A stretch of 64,000 bases of DNA. Source: Halomicrobium urmianum (GTDB taxonomy: Archaea; Halobacteriota; Halobacteria; Halobacteriales; Haloarculaceae). The notes beneath the pieces are model-generated. The model had not been told where the DNA came from and searched no databases. It saw only the letters and a program-made list of their open reading frames with translations. The stretch lies in contig NZ_CP084090.1 in the NCBI RefSeq assembly GCF_020217425.1, positions 434,001-498,000 of the forward strand, read 5' to 3'. Below, piece by piece: positions 51,779-60,638 of this stretch. The translations under genes were made by a program, and so were the position numbers. Position 1 is the first letter of the stretch. Each line of letters starts with the position of its first letter.

Positions 51779-52879
51779 CTACTCCTCGTCAGCGGGTTCG
51801 GGCGACAGCTCGCCCGACTCCACCAGATCGAGGAAGGGGTTGTCCCGGACCTCGGCCGGCAGGTCGACGCGCCCGCGGCGGCGGACGGACTCGTACCCGC
51901 CGAAGATGACCCGGGCCGTCTGGAGCCCGATCCGGCCGCTCAGCTGCGACTCCTCGCCGGAGGAAAGCGCCTCGACGACGTCCGCGACGGCGCGGTCGTG
52001 GAACCGAGAGCCGAAGCGGCCTTCCTCGTCGCCGGTGGCGTGCATGGTCTCGCCGTCCACGTTGACGACCCGCTCGTCACCGTCGGCCCGGAGTTCGAGC
52101 ATCGGTCCGCCCTCCACGTCGATGCGAATCTCGCCGTCGGACCCGCGCAGCGACATCGCGCAGTCGAGGAAGTCGGTCCCCTCGCCCGTTGACATGACGC
52201 CGTAGACGCCGTTCTCGTAGCGCCACTGGGCCCAGATCTGGTTCTCCTGGTGGACGCCGAAGCGGCGGTCCTCCTCGCGGTAGTCCAGCTGGGCGATGAC
52301 CCACTCCGCCGGGTCCTCGCCGTTGAACATCCCCGCGAGGTCGACGGTGTGCGCGCCCGTGTCGAAGAAGTCGCCCCAGGCGATCTCGACGCGCCGGAGG
52401 TCGCCGATCGCGCCGTCCTCCAGCAGCCGCTTTGCCTCGGTGAAGGGCTTCCCGAAGCGCCGCTGGCGGTTGAAGGTGAGCTGGACGCCCAGTTCGTCGC
52501 AGGTATCGACCATCCGCTCGGCCGCCGCGAGGGTGTCGGCCATCGGCTTCTCGCAGTGGACGGCGTCGACGACGCCCGTCTCCGCCAGGTCGACGACGAC
52601 CTGCTCGTGGACGTCGGGGGGCACGGTGACGCTGACGAGGTCGGGTTCGACGGCCTCGGCCATCGCCTCGTAGTCCTCGAAGACGTTGCCCTCGTCGATG
52701 CCGAACTCCTCGGCGAAGGCCGCCGCGTTCTCGGGGACGATGTCCGCACACGCGACCAGTTCGCAGTCGGGGTGGTTGCGGTAGGCCTCGGCGTGGCGAT
52801 AGCCCATCGCGAAGCTCTCGACTGTCGGGTTGGCGGGGTCGGGACCGGTTCCGACGACGGCGACGGTGTATCGGCTCAT
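51779..52879 (-). CDS. Gfo/Idh/MocA family NAD(P)-dependent oxidoreductase (366 aa)
   Basis: A Rossmann N-domain (YTVAVVGTGPDP with an unusual insertion after the first Gly pair, then ADIVPENAAAFAEEFGID) and the family signature VTVPPDVHEQVVVDL, HCEKPMADTLAAAERMV with the conserved Lys-Pro. The C-terminal domain has GDFFDTGAHTVDLAGMF with Asp and His in the active-site position. Family members oxidise sugars, inositol or derivatives. The GH3 glycosidase 660 bp upstream on the same strand suggests a sugar substrate. Exact substrate unknown. Confidence 0.88.
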   Translation of the reverse strand: MSRYTVAVVGTGPDPANPTVESFAMGYRHAEAYRNHPDCELVACADIVPENAAAFAEEFGIDEGNVFEDYEAMAEAVEPDLVSVTVPPDVHEQVVVDLAETGVVDAVHCEKPMADTLAAAERMVDTCDELGVQLTFNRQRRFGKPFTEAKRLLEDGAIGDLRRVEIAWGDFFDTGAHTVDLAGMFNGEDPAEWVIAQLDYREEDRRFGVHQENQIWAQWRYENGVYGVMSTGEGTDFLDCAMSLRGSDGEIRIDVEGGPMLELRADGDERVVNVDGETMHATGDEEGRFGSRFHDRAVADVVEALSSGEESQLSGRIGLQTARVIFGGYESVRRRGRVDLPAEVRDNPFLDLVESGELSPEPADEE

Positions 52880-52892
52880 GAAGCGTGCGTTG

Positions 52893-52915
52893 CTATACCA
52901 CCATCGAGGGTATAG
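52893..52915. promoter_or_regulatory. Inverted repeat at the oxidoreductase promoter
   Basis: CTATACC (52893-52899) and GGTATAG (52909-52915) form a 7-bp perfect dyad with a 9-bp spacer, 14-36 bases before the ATG at 52879, overlapping the place of the TATA box. It fits a repressor operator controlling this gene. Confidence 0.4.
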
Positions 52916-53538
52916 TCATTTTGTAATATTTCGAAAGAGTTGACGGTCCGGCGGTGGAGGCGCGCTCGACGGCCGGCAACCACTCGTCTCGCCATCAGCC
53001 CGGGCGAGCGGGTCCGGTCGAGCCGACGGGCAGCGCTGACGGTTCGCTCGCTCAGACCCGTTCCGTATAGCGACAACGGATATATCGGGCTCCGACGTAC
53101 GCGACTGCCGGAAGCGGCACGCGCCAGCGACGGCGGAACGGTCGCCTCAGCCGCCGATACCGGTTCGTCCGGGCCTGTTTCGATCGACCGGGACTGCGAC
53201 CCGACGGAGGCGCGGTTCGGATCGAAACACCGGATCGGGCGGTTCGCCGGGAGAGAGGTTTCGAAGCGTGATCACGACGGCGGGCGACGCTGGACCGCAC
53301 GGTCTGTACTGGACTGGCGGTCCGGGTGCCCGGCCTTCACCAGGGAAGCGTCCGATCGAGGTCCGCAGATTCCCGTCGCCGGAACTCCAGGCAGAAACCC
53401 ACGACGAAACGCGGCGCGGCCTGTAGTGATCGGAAGAACGCCCGCGGTCGGTCGCACGGAGACTGGAACGCTCCCGAACGAAGCGTCGATCGAGTCGATA
53501 AACCCGACAGCGCGATACAGAATCTGGTTCGGCCTGAT
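52916..53538. other. 620-bp region without recognisable gene
   Basis: Frames in both directions give Arg/Ser-rich, non-acidic peptides, and no RNA gene or long repeat is visible. GC is slightly lower than in the flanks, with an AT patch at 52915-52935 that belongs to the oxidoreductase promoter. Decayed DNA is the likeliest explanation. Confidence 0.4.
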
Positions 53539-55707
53539 TCAGCGCTCGATCGTCACGCTGTCGCGGAGGTCCCGGGAGGTCCGGCCGACGTGGACGGTGA
53601 ACTCGCCGTCGTCGATCGTCCAGCCCTCGTCGCCGTCGTAGCGGCCCAGCGCGCTCTCGTCGAGGGTCAGTTCGACGGTCTCGGACTCGCCGGCGGGGAC
53701 CTCGACGGCCGCGAAGCCGGCCAGTTCCCGCGGCGGTCGTTCGAGGTCGTCGGGGGCGTCGGGCGCGGCGACGTAGGCCTGGACGACCTCGCGGCCGTCG
53801 CGGTCGCTCACGTTTGCGACGTCGACGTGGACCGTCCGGTCGCCGGTGACCTCGGCGTCGCCGTAGCGGAACTCGGCGTACGAGTCGCCGTGGCCGAAGG
53901 GATAGGTCGGGTCGACGCCGGTGGCGTCGAAATGGCGGTAGCCGACGAGCAGGCCCTCGTCGTAGCTGGCCTCGCGGTCGACGCCGGGATAGCGGCGCTC
54001 GTCCGCGGTCGGGTAGTCCGATTCGGGGGCGAACGTGACGGGCAGTCGGCCGCCGGGGTCCTCGTCGCCGTACAGCACCGCGGCGACGGCGTCGCCGTGG
54101 GCCTGGCCGGGGTACCAGGTCTGGAGGACGGCGGCGACGTCCTCGCGCCAGGGCAGCTCGACCGGGCCGCTGGAGCTGACGGCGACGACGGTGCGGTCGT
54201 TCGCGGCGGCGACGGCCTCGACGAGTTCGTCCTGCTCCTCGGGCAGGCTGAGGGCGTCGCGGTCGGCCGCCTCCGTCGCGGTGTCGCGCACGAAGACGAC
54301 TGCGACGTCGGCAGCAGCGGCGGCCTCGACGGCGGCGTCGCGGTCGACGTCTCCTTCGTCGTCCTCGTCCTCCTCGCCGCCGCCCATGATGGCGTCGAGG
54401 AGCGTCACGCCCTCGACCCGCTCGTGGCCGCGCTCGACGGTAACCTCGCCGTCGGCGCGGGCCTCCACGCCCTCGACGGGGGACGTCAGGACGACCGGTT
54501 CGGTCTCCGAGGACCCGCCGCCGCCGAGCATCGCCTCGTCGACGTTCGGGCCGATCAGGACCACGTCGGCGTCGTCGGAAAGCGGCAGGACGCCGTCGTT
54601 CTCCAGCAGGACCGTCCCGTCGGCGGCGATGCGCTCGGCGAGCGCGCGGTGCTCGGGCGTGTCGACGCTCCCCTCGCCGCGATCGCCGTCGAGCAGGCCG
54701 ACGCGCTCGACCTGTCCCAGCAGGCGCGCGACCATGTCGTCGAGTCGCGCCTCGGGCACCTCGCCCGACTCGACGAGGCGGGCAAGTTCGTCCCGGAAGT
54801 AATCACCGCGGTCCGGGTCGGGCATCCCGTCCTCGAACTGGTCGAGGCCTTCCGGCGGGTTGTCGCCCTCGCCAGGGGCGGCGTCGCCCTCGTCGTCGTC
54901 CGCCCCGTCCACGTCCGCCGTCCCGTCGGAGGCCTGTAGCTCCGCCATCGTGACGCCAGGCATCTGGAGGTCCAGTCCGCCGCTGGCGGCGTCGACGGTG
55001 TGCCGGGTGCCGAACCAGTCGGACATGACGAACCCCTCGAAGTCCCACTCGCCCTTGAGCACCTCCCGGAGGAGGTGGCGGTGCTCGCTGGCGTAGGTGC
55101 CGTTGATCCGGTTGTAGGCCGTCATGAGCGCGCCGGCGCCGGCCTCGACCGCGTCGCGGAAGGCCGGCAGGTACAGCTCCCGGAGGACGCGCTCGTCGAC
55201 CTCGGCGCTGACCTCGGCGCGGTGGGTCTCCTGGTTGTTGGCGACGAAGTGCTTCGGCGTCGCCACCACGTCCTCGGACTGGATCCCCGAGACGACGCCG
55301 GCGGCGAAGCGACCGGAGAGGACGGGGTCCTCGCTGTAGTACTCGAAGTTTCGGCCATTGTGCGGCACGCGGATCAGGTTCAGGCCCGGCGCGAGCATGA
55401 CGTCCTGGTCGCGGGCCAGCGCTTCCCGGCCCATCGCGCGCCCCTGCTCGTGCGCGAGTTCTGGTTCGAACGTGGCCGCCAGCGCGATGGAGGCCGGAAA
55501 CGCGGTCGCCGGTTTCTCCGTGCGGACGCCCAGCGGGCCGTCCGCCAGCCGCAGCTCCGGGATCCCCAGCCGATCGACGCCGGGCACGTAGCCGGTGGCG
55601 TTGCCCTCCGGGTCGACCGCCCCGTGAGTGAGCGATACCTTCTCCTCCAGCGTCAGCCTGTCGAGCAGGTCCGCGACCCGCTCGCTCCGTTCGGTTGCGT
55701 CCTCCAT
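53539..55707 (-). CDS. Glycoside hydrolase family 3 (beta-glucosidase-like), 722 aa
   Basis: The usual three-part GH3 layout. The TIM-barrel N-domain has the catalytic nucleophile Asp in WDFEGFVMSDWFGT (~residue 230) and the substrate-binding PKHFVANNQETHR. The alpha/beta C-domain follows (VLIGPNVDEAMLGGGGSS), then a fibronectin-III-like end (ELAGFAAVEVPAGESETVEL). Two very acidic insertions (DGADDDEGDAAPGEGD; EEDEDDEGDVDRD) are haloarchaeal adaptations. There is no signal peptide, so it acts in the cytoplasm on imported oligosaccharides. A perfect 18-bp palindrome abuts the start codon. Substrate (gluco- or xylo-) is not resolvable. Confidence 0.93.
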   Translation of the reverse strand: MEDATERSERVADLLDRLTLEEKVSLTHGAVDPEGNATGYVPGVDRLGIPELRLADGPLGVRTEKPATAFPASIALAATFEPELAHEQGRAMGREALARDQDVMLAPGLNLIRVPHNGRNFEYYSEDPVLSGRFAAGVVSGIQSEDVVATPKHFVANNQETHRAEVSAEVDERVLRELYLPAFRDAVEAGAGALMTAYNRINGTYASEHRHLLREVLKGEWDFEGFVMSDWFGTRHTVDAASGGLDLQMPGVTMAELQASDGTADVDGADDDEGDAAPGEGDNPPEGLDQFEDGMPDPDRGDYFRDELARLVESGEVPEARLDDMVARLLGQVERVGLLDGDRGEGSVDTPEHRALAERIAADGTVLLENDGVLPLSDDADVVLIGPNVDEAMLGGGGSSETEPVVLTSPVEGVEARADGEVTVERGHERVEGVTLLDAIMGGGEEDEDDEGDVDRDAAVEAAAAADVAVVFVRDTATEAADRDALSLPEEQDELVEAVAAANDRTVVAVSSSGPVELPWREDVAAVLQTWYPGQAHGDAVAAVLYGDEDPGGRLPVTFAPESDYPTADERRYPGVDREASYDEGLLVGYRHFDATGVDPTYPFGHGDSYAEFRYGDAEVTGDRTVHVDVANVSDRDGREVVQAYVAAPDAPDDLERPPRELAGFAAVEVPAGESETVELTLDESALGRYDGDEGWTIDDGEFTVHVGRTSRDLRDSVTIER

Positions 55708-55725
55708 ACTGACTGATCAGTCAGT
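55708..55725. promoter_or_regulatory. 18-bp perfect palindrome, probable repressor operator of the GH3 gene
   Basis: ACTGACTGATCAGTCAGT is symmetric over all 18 bases and touches the ATG of the GH3 gene. On the minus strand a TATA-like TTAAGGAT (55728-55735) precedes it, so a bound repressor would cover the transcription start. Its TGACTGATCAGTCA core is the kind of site bound by TetR-family dimers. No TetR gene lies in the window. Confidence 0.65.
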
Positions 55726-55774
55726 CAATCCTTAACCGTTGCGGGTACGGCCGTATCGACCCTGAACGACCGAC

Positions 55775-56575
55775 TCAGGACAGCGGATTCGAGTCGAGGG
55801 CCTGGACCACGGCGATCGTCGCCAGCGCGACACCCAGCAGGACGACGGCGACGGGGAAAGCCGCGTCCAGTCCCCGCGTGGTGAACGCGACCCAGATCTG
55901 AACCGGCATGGTGCGGGGGTAGTACGCTAGCATGAGCGTGGCGCCGAACTCGCCGATGGCCCGTGCGAAAGCGAGCGTCGTCCCGGCCAGGACCGACGGG
56001 CGGACGAGCGGGAGCGTGACGCGTCGAACCGTCGACAACCGGTCCTCCCCGAGCGTCCGGGCGACCTCCTCGAGTCGAGCGTCGACGTCCTCGAAGGCCG
56101 TCTTGGCGGTGACGACGACGAACGGCGACGCGACGAACGTCTGCGCGAGGACGACCGCCGGGAACGACCGGGTGAGGGGGACGCCGAGGCCCGCGCCGAC
56201 GCTGCCCAGAAGCGTGCCGGGGCCGACGACCGTCAGCAGCACCATCCCGCTGACGACCGGCGGGAGGACCAGCGGCAGGACGGCGACGGCGGTGACGAGG
56301 CCGGCGAGCGGCCCCTCGGAGCGAGCGAGCCAGTACGCCAGCGGGAGCCCGAACGCGACGGCCACGCCGGTGCTCACGGCGGCCGAGAGCACGGACGTGA
56401 GAGCCGCGTCGATCACGTCCGGCGACTGCAGCGACGCGAGCACCGCGGCCGGGGACCGCGCCGTCACGAGGGCGGCGAGCGGGACGAGGTAGTACGCCAG
56501 CAACACGGCGCCGGGGAGCAGCGCGATCGAGAGCCGGTCCCGGCCGCCGGTCTCACGCGAGCGCGTCGGGAGCAT
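55775..56575 (-). CDS. ABC transporter permease, molybdate/tungstate type (266 aa)
   Basis: Six TM helices and the cytoplasmic EAA loop (EEVARTLGEDRLSTVRRVTLPLVRPS, here LEEVARTLGEDRLSTVRRVT), followed by AFARAIGEFGATLMLAYYP, which is diagnostic of the ModB/WtpB/CysT branch. It overlaps the binding-protein gene by 23 bp. The usual ATPase gene does not follow: the next gene downstream is the unrelated GH3 hydrolase. It may share an ATPase encoded elsewhere. Confidence 0.88.
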   Translation of the reverse strand: MLPTRSRETGGRDRLSIALLPGAVLLAYYLVPLAALVTARSPAAVLASLQSPDVIDAALTSVLSAAVSTGVAVAFGLPLAYWLARSEGPLAGLVTAVAVLPLVLPPVVSGMVLLTVVGPGTLLGSVGAGLGVPLTRSFPAVVLAQTFVASPFVVVTAKTAFEDVDARLEEVARTLGEDRLSTVRRVTLPLVRPSVLAGTTLAFARAIGEFGATLMLAYYPRTMPVQIWVAFTTRGLDAAFPVAVVLLGVALATIAVVQALDSNPLS

Positions 56576-57440
56576 TGCCGGCGTACCGCGGGTAGTCGTC
56601 GGGGACCGCGAACCCGAACTCGTCGAGCGGCGCCGTCACGTGGGCCCGGAACGCCTCGTCGGCGGCGCGCGAGCGGTGCCTGACCGTCGACACGTACCGG
56701 ATCGGTGCCCCGCGGACGACGCTACCGTCGGGCAGTTCGTAACTGGCGGTCGCGTACTCGCCGGTCCGGTCCGGGTCGCTGAGATCGATCGCTGCGGGCA
56801 GGTCGACGTAGTCGTACCCCCGGCTGACGGCCATGCTCCGGTAGGTGACGGCGGCGTCGACGCCGCCCGTCTCGAACTGTCCGAGCAACTGCGTCTCGGG
56901 GTAGATCTGATCCCTGCCGGTGACGGCCTCCCGCAGGTTCCGATCGAGCCCGTAGTAGTCCGTCGCGAGTTCCAGCGCGAACAGCGTCCGGTACCCGAGC
57001 GGGTCCAGATCCGGATCCGTTCGTCCCAGGGAGACGTCGTCGGACAGCAACGGGCGGAACCACGCCCCGGAGCCGGCCTCGGCGATCCGCCTCCCGGCGG
57101 CCGTGTCGTCGTGGGCGACGACGAGCGCGTTGGTCGCGAACGTCGCGTACCACTCGGGCGAGAGCGGCGACTCGAAGAGGACCGGGTCGGCCAGACTCAG
57201 CACGTCCGGGTCCCTGACCCCCTCGTCGACGAGGCGGGCCAGTTCCGTCGAGCCCCGCGCCTCGATCCGGAGGGGGACGTCGACCCGGTCGCGCAGTCCG
57301 TTCTCGAGCGCGTGGTTCAGGCTGCCGGCCGCGTGCAGCGAGACGGGCTGCTGGGCGCTCCGGCCGAGACATCCGGCGACCGAGAGCGCGCCCGCGACTC
57401 CGGCGAGGTACCGGCGGCGACGCACCGGCCTGGGTTGCAT
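56553..57440 (-). CDS. Substrate-binding lipoprotein, molybdate/tungstate type (295 aa)
   Basis: The N-terminus has a signal with lipobox LSVAGC, so the protein is lipid-anchored outside. The fold markers are HAAGSLNHALENGL (anion-binding Ser), DVLSLADPVLFE, TNALVVAHDD, LGRTDPDLDPLGYRTLFALE and VDAAVTYRSMAV, the pattern of archaeal WtpA/ModA proteins. It is the first gene of a two-gene operon with the permease. ATG 57440 gives a proper twin-basic signal start; the longer open frame is rejected. Molybdate versus tungstate cannot be decided. Confidence 0.85.
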   Translation of the reverse strand: MQPRPVRRRRYLAGVAGALSVAGCLGRSAQQPVSLHAAGSLNHALENGLRDRVDVPLRIEARGSTELARLVDEGVRDPDVLSLADPVLFESPLSPEWYATFATNALVVAHDDTAAGRRIAEAGSGAWFRPLLSDDVSLGRTDPDLDPLGYRTLFALELATDYYGLDRNLREAVTGRDQIYPETQLLGQFETGGVDAAVTYRSMAVSRGYDYVDLPAAIDLSDPDRTGEYATASYELPDGSVVRGAPIRYVSTVRHRSRAADEAFRAHVTAPLDEFGFAVPDDYPRYAGNAPDALA

Positions 57441-57561
57441 GCGCTGACGTTGCGAGGAGCCGGAGAAAAAGCTGTCCCCACGTACCACTGCGCGGGAATC
57501 CGGACGCAGGGCCGCGACCGTTTCCGGGGCGACTAAGCCGCGTCGCCGCCAACCCCCGCGC

Positions 57562-58743
57562 GTGACAGAGCGACGGACGCGCTTCGCGCTGGCGGGGATC
57601 GTCTTCGCGGTCCTGTTCGCCCAGGTGCTGCTGTACCCGGGAATCGACGCGCTGGTGGCCGCGCTGGGCGCCGACGCGGCGCTGTCGGGAAGCATGTGGT
57701 TCCTCGCGGCGGAGTTCGCCGCCTTCGTCGCCTTCGCGGGCGTGTGGGGCGCCGCCAGCGACGCCGTCGGCCGGCGGGCGCCGCTGATCGCTGCCGGGGC
57801 CGTCGGCGGCGCCGCGGGGTACGCGACCCTCGCCGCGATTCCGCAGCTGGGCGGCGCAAGCTTCCTCGCTATCCTCGGCCTGCGCGTCCTCCAGGGGGCG
57901 AGCACCATCGGTGCCTTCTCGCTGTCGATGACGATGCTGCTCGACCTCGACGGCGGCCAGGGGAAGAACATGGGCGCCGCGGGCATCGCCATCGGCTCCG
58001 GGACGGCGCTGGGCGCGCCGCTGGGCGGCCAGCTGTACGAGGTCGGCCCGCTGGTTCCGGTGACGGCCGCCGCCGGCCTCCTCGCCGCCGTGGCCGTCGC
58101 CGCGCTGCTCGTGGAGGACCGCGCGCCGGAGAGCAGGGAGGGCGTCGGCGCGATTCTGGCCTCCGTGACCGATCGGCCCGCGCTGGTCGTGCCCTACGCC
58201 TTCGGCTTCATCGACCGGTTCACCGCGGGCTTCTTCGCGCTCGTGGGCACGCTGTACTTCCGGACCGCGTTCGACCTGAGCACCGGCGCGACCGGTCTGA
58301 TGCTGGCGCTCTTCTTCGCCCCCTTCGCGCTGTTCCAGTACCCCTTCGGGACGCTCTCGGACCGGATCGGCCGGACGATTCCAGTCGTCCTCGGATCGGT
58401 CTGCTACGGGCTGGTCGTGATCGGCGTAGGCCTCGCGCCGACGGCGGTACTGGCCGGCGTCGCGATGGTCGCCGTGGGCGTCGTCGGCGCGCTGATGGCG
58501 CCCGCGACGATGGCGCTGGTCGGCGACCTGGCGCCGCCGGACCGCCGTGGCGTCGCGATGGCGGGGTTCAACGTCTTCGGCAGCGTCGGCTTCCTGGCCG
58601 GCATCCTCGGGGGCGGCACGGTCGCCGACGTCTACGGGTTCACGGCGGCGTTCGGCGTCGCCGGCGCCACGGAACTGCTGGTAGCGCTCGTGACCCTGCC
58701 GGTCTTCCTCCGCCTGCGACTGCCCCGTCCAACCGCCAAGTAG
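57562..58743 (+). CDS. Major facilitator superfamily transporter (393 aa)
   Basis: About 12 hydrophobic helices in two halves. The loop 2-3 signature is GAASDAVGRRAPLI and its second-half counterpart is GTLSDRIGRTIPVVLG, both MFS hallmarks; RVLQGASTIGAFSLSMTMLL is the TM4-5 region. The GTG start lies just after a GC-rich leader and gives a short positively charged N-terminus (MTERRTRF). Substrate unknown; the domain pattern resembles drug/sugar:H+ antiporters. It is divergent from the binding-protein gene. Confidence 0.9.
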   Translation: MTERRTRFALAGIVFAVLFAQVLLYPGIDALVAALGADAALSGSMWFLAAEFAAFVAFAGVWGAASDAVGRRAPLIAAGAVGGAAGYATLAAIPQLGGASFLAILGLRVLQGASTIGAFSLSMTMLLDLDGGQGKNMGAAGIAIGSGTALGAPLGGQLYEVGPLVPVTAAAGLLAAVAVAALLVEDRAPESREGVGAILASVTDRPALVVPYAFGFIDRFTAGFFALVGTLYFRTAFDLSTGATGLMLALFFAPFALFQYPFGTLSDRIGRTIPVVLGSVCYGLVVIGVGLAPTAVLAGVAMVAVGVVGALMAPATMALVGDLAPPDRRGVAMAGFNVFGSVGFLAGILGGGTVADVYGFTAAFGVAGATELLVALVTLPVFLRLRLPRPTAK

Positions 58744-58814
58744 CCGGACGGGTCGGCCGGAACGGGGACCGACCGACACGCGGGTATATGCCCTTCGAGG
58801 ACGTACGTGGCCGC

Positions 58815-59081
58815 ATGGCAGAGGAAGTCCTCTTCGAGACGGAATCGACCCGGTCGCGGGCGGACGTGGCCGCGTACCTCCGGACCGTCGCCGACAGGCT
58901 CGAGGACGGCGACGCGCTGTCCCTGAACGCCGGCAACCAGTCCGTGACGCTCGACCCACCAGAGACCGTCGAGTTCGAGGTGAAAGCGGAGCGGGAGAAC
59001 GGCGAGCGCAGCGTCGAGTTCGAACTGGAGTGGGACGAGGACGGGGGCGAGGCGACCGGCGGCGACCTGACCATCGAGTGA
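58815..59081 (+). CDS. Amphi-Trp domain protein (88 aa)
   Basis: The small conserved domain has EEVLFETESTRSRADVAAYL, then LRTVADRLEDGDALSLNAG and TVEFEVKAERE. I recognise it as amphi-Trp, a domain of unknown function found singly in haloarchaea. ATG 58815 is preferred to an in-frame ATG at 58788, because a TATA-like GGTATATG at 58783-58790 lies ~25-32 bases upstream, as in leaderless haloarchaeal genes, and overlaps the alternative start. The C-terminal 20 residues are acidic and flexible. Confidence 0.85.
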   Translation: MAEEVLFETESTRSRADVAAYLRTVADRLEDGDALSLNAGNQSVTLDPPETVEFEVKAERENGERSVEFELEWDEDGGEATGGDLTIE

Positions 59082-59209
59082 CGCGGCCGAGGAGGGAGAC
59101 AGCAGCCGAGGGAGCGCAGTAGCCGCGGCTGTCCCAGTTACTGTAACGAACGTCTCTCCGGTACGCGCGCGAAAGCAAGCCATTTGGCGGGGCCGCGCCG
59201 AGAGGGTGT

Positions 59210-59656
59210 ATGGACCTGCTGGGCGCCCTGCGCGAGGACGAGGCCCGCGTGGGGCTGTTCGTCGACGGGCCGAACGTCCTCCGGTCGGAGTTCGACGTCG
59301 ACCTCGACGACGTGCGAGCCGTCGCCGGGGAACACGGCCGACTGGCCATCGCGCGCCTGTACCTGGACGAACACGCGACGCCGAGCCTCATCCAGGCCGG
59401 GGAGGCGCGGGGCTTCGAGGTGGTGACGACGAGCGGCGACGTGGACGTGCGACTCGCCGTCGACGCGACGGCGGCCGCCATCGACGACCGGATCGACGTG
59501 CTCGCGGTGGCCTCGCGGGACACCGACTTCAAGCCGGCCCTCGAGTCGGCCGCCGAGCGCGGCGTGCGGACGCTGGCCATCGCGCCCGGCGAGCACGGCC
59601 GCTCGGACGCCCTGCGGAACGCCGCCCAGGACGCGGTGACGCTGGAGGACGTCTAG
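59210..59656 (+). CDS. NYN-domain protein, TIGR00288-like (148 aa)
   Basis: A PIN-like RNase fold of the LabA/DUF88 type. Acidic active-site residues are visible in VGLFVDGPNVL (~residues 14-24), GDVDVRLAVDATA (~75) and LAVASRDTDFKPAL (~100), and the C-terminus has LRNAAQDAVTLED. It is probably a single-strand RNA nuclease, or a binder derived from one. Length fits the archaeal TIGR00288 family. It stands between the amphi-Trp and TatD-like genes on the same strand, 128 bp and 94 bp away respectively. Confidence 0.85.
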   Translation: MDLLGALREDEARVGLFVDGPNVLRSEFDVDLDDVRAVAGEHGRLAIARLYLDEHATPSLIQAGEARGFEVVTTSGDVDVRLAVDATAAAIDDRIDVLAVASRDTDFKPALESAAERGVRTLAIAPGEHGRSDALRNAAQDAVTLEDV

Positions 59657-59750
59657 GCGTCCGCGGCCGCGCGCGGGCCGCCACCGTCGCCGGTGACGAC
59701 CGCCGACCGCTGACGAACCGCTTTTCCCGCCGTCGCCCGCACCTCCGCAC

Positions 59751-60593
59751 ATGGACGAACTCGACGTGCCCGTGCTGGACAACCACCTCCACCTCGACCC
59801 CGTGAACGGCCGCGGGGTCGAGGCGGTCGAGGAGTTCGTCGACCGCGGCGGAACGCACCTGCTCGTGCTGAACAAGCCCTCCTGGAACCTCGTCGAGGCG
59901 GCGACCGACGCGGAGACGTTCCGCGAGGGGTTCGACCTCACCGTCGAGGTGACCGAGGCCGCCGACCAGGTGCTGCCCGGTCGGGCGTGGCCGGTGCTGG
60001 GCGTCCACCCGGCGCTGATCTCGAAGCTGGTCGAGGACGGCTACGAGCCCGGGGAGGCGAGGGACGTCATGCAGGCCGGCCTGGACGTCGCCGCGGAGTA
60101 CGTCGCCGACGGGCCCGCGCTGGCGATCAAGTCCGGCCGGCCCCACTACGACGTCGACGACGACGTCTGGGCGGCCTCCAACGAGGTGATGCGCCACGCC
60201 TTCGAACTGGGCGCCGAGGTGGGCTGTCCGGTCCAGCTCCACACCGAGGGCGGCGAGGACTTCACCGAACTCGTCGAGTGGGCCGAGGCGGAGGGCCTGT
60301 CCCGCGAGCAGGTGGTCAAACACTTCTCGAACGGGTCGGTTCGCGGACCGGTAAAGAGCGTCATCGCGAACAAGGACGACCTCCGGGACGCCGTCGAGAG
60401 CGGCGACCCGTTCCTCATGGAGACCGACTACATCGACGACCCGGACCGGCCGGGCGCCGTGCTCGGCCCGAAGACGGTGCCCCGGCGGGTCAGGTGGCTC
60501 CTCCAGGAGGGCCACGAGGACGCCGTCCGGCGAGCCCACGTGGAGACGCCGGCGCGGGTGTACGGGATCGACACGGAAGCGACGCTGTCGTAG
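59751..60593 (+). CDS. TatD-like metal-dependent hydrolase (280 aa)
   Basis: An amidohydrolase-superfamily barrel. The metal site starts with LDNHLHLDP (HxH), GVHPALIS contains a further His, VQLHTEGGEDF and VVKHFSN supply the later His ligands and FLMETDYIDDP the Asp. This matches the archaeal TatD-related family (COG1099 type), which is distinct from bacterial TatD DNase. Activity could be a DNase or hydrolase; the archaeal branch is uncharacterised as far as I know. ATG 59751 is the first in the frame. Confidence 0.87.
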   Translation: MDELDVPVLDNHLHLDPVNGRGVEAVEEFVDRGGTHLLVLNKPSWNLVEAATDAETFREGFDLTVEVTEAADQVLPGRAWPVLGVHPALISKLVEDGYEPGEARDVMQAGLDVAAEYVADGPALAIKSGRPHYDVDDDVWAASNEVMRHAFELGAEVGCPVQLHTEGGEDFTELVEWAEAEGLSREQVVKHFSNGSVRGPVKSVIANKDDLRDAVESGDPFLMETDYIDDPDRPGAVLGPKTVPRRVRWLLQEGHEDAVRRAHVETPARVYGIDTEATLS

Positions 60594-60638
60594 GCGGCGT
60601 GAGCGGGGAAGCGCGCGTCGACGACTCGTCGACGCGAC

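Noticed and set aside
52940-53641. Plus-strand frame of 233 codons in the gap before the GH3 gene
   Set aside because: Basic, low-complexity composition, overlap with the GH3 3' end and no recognisable motif.
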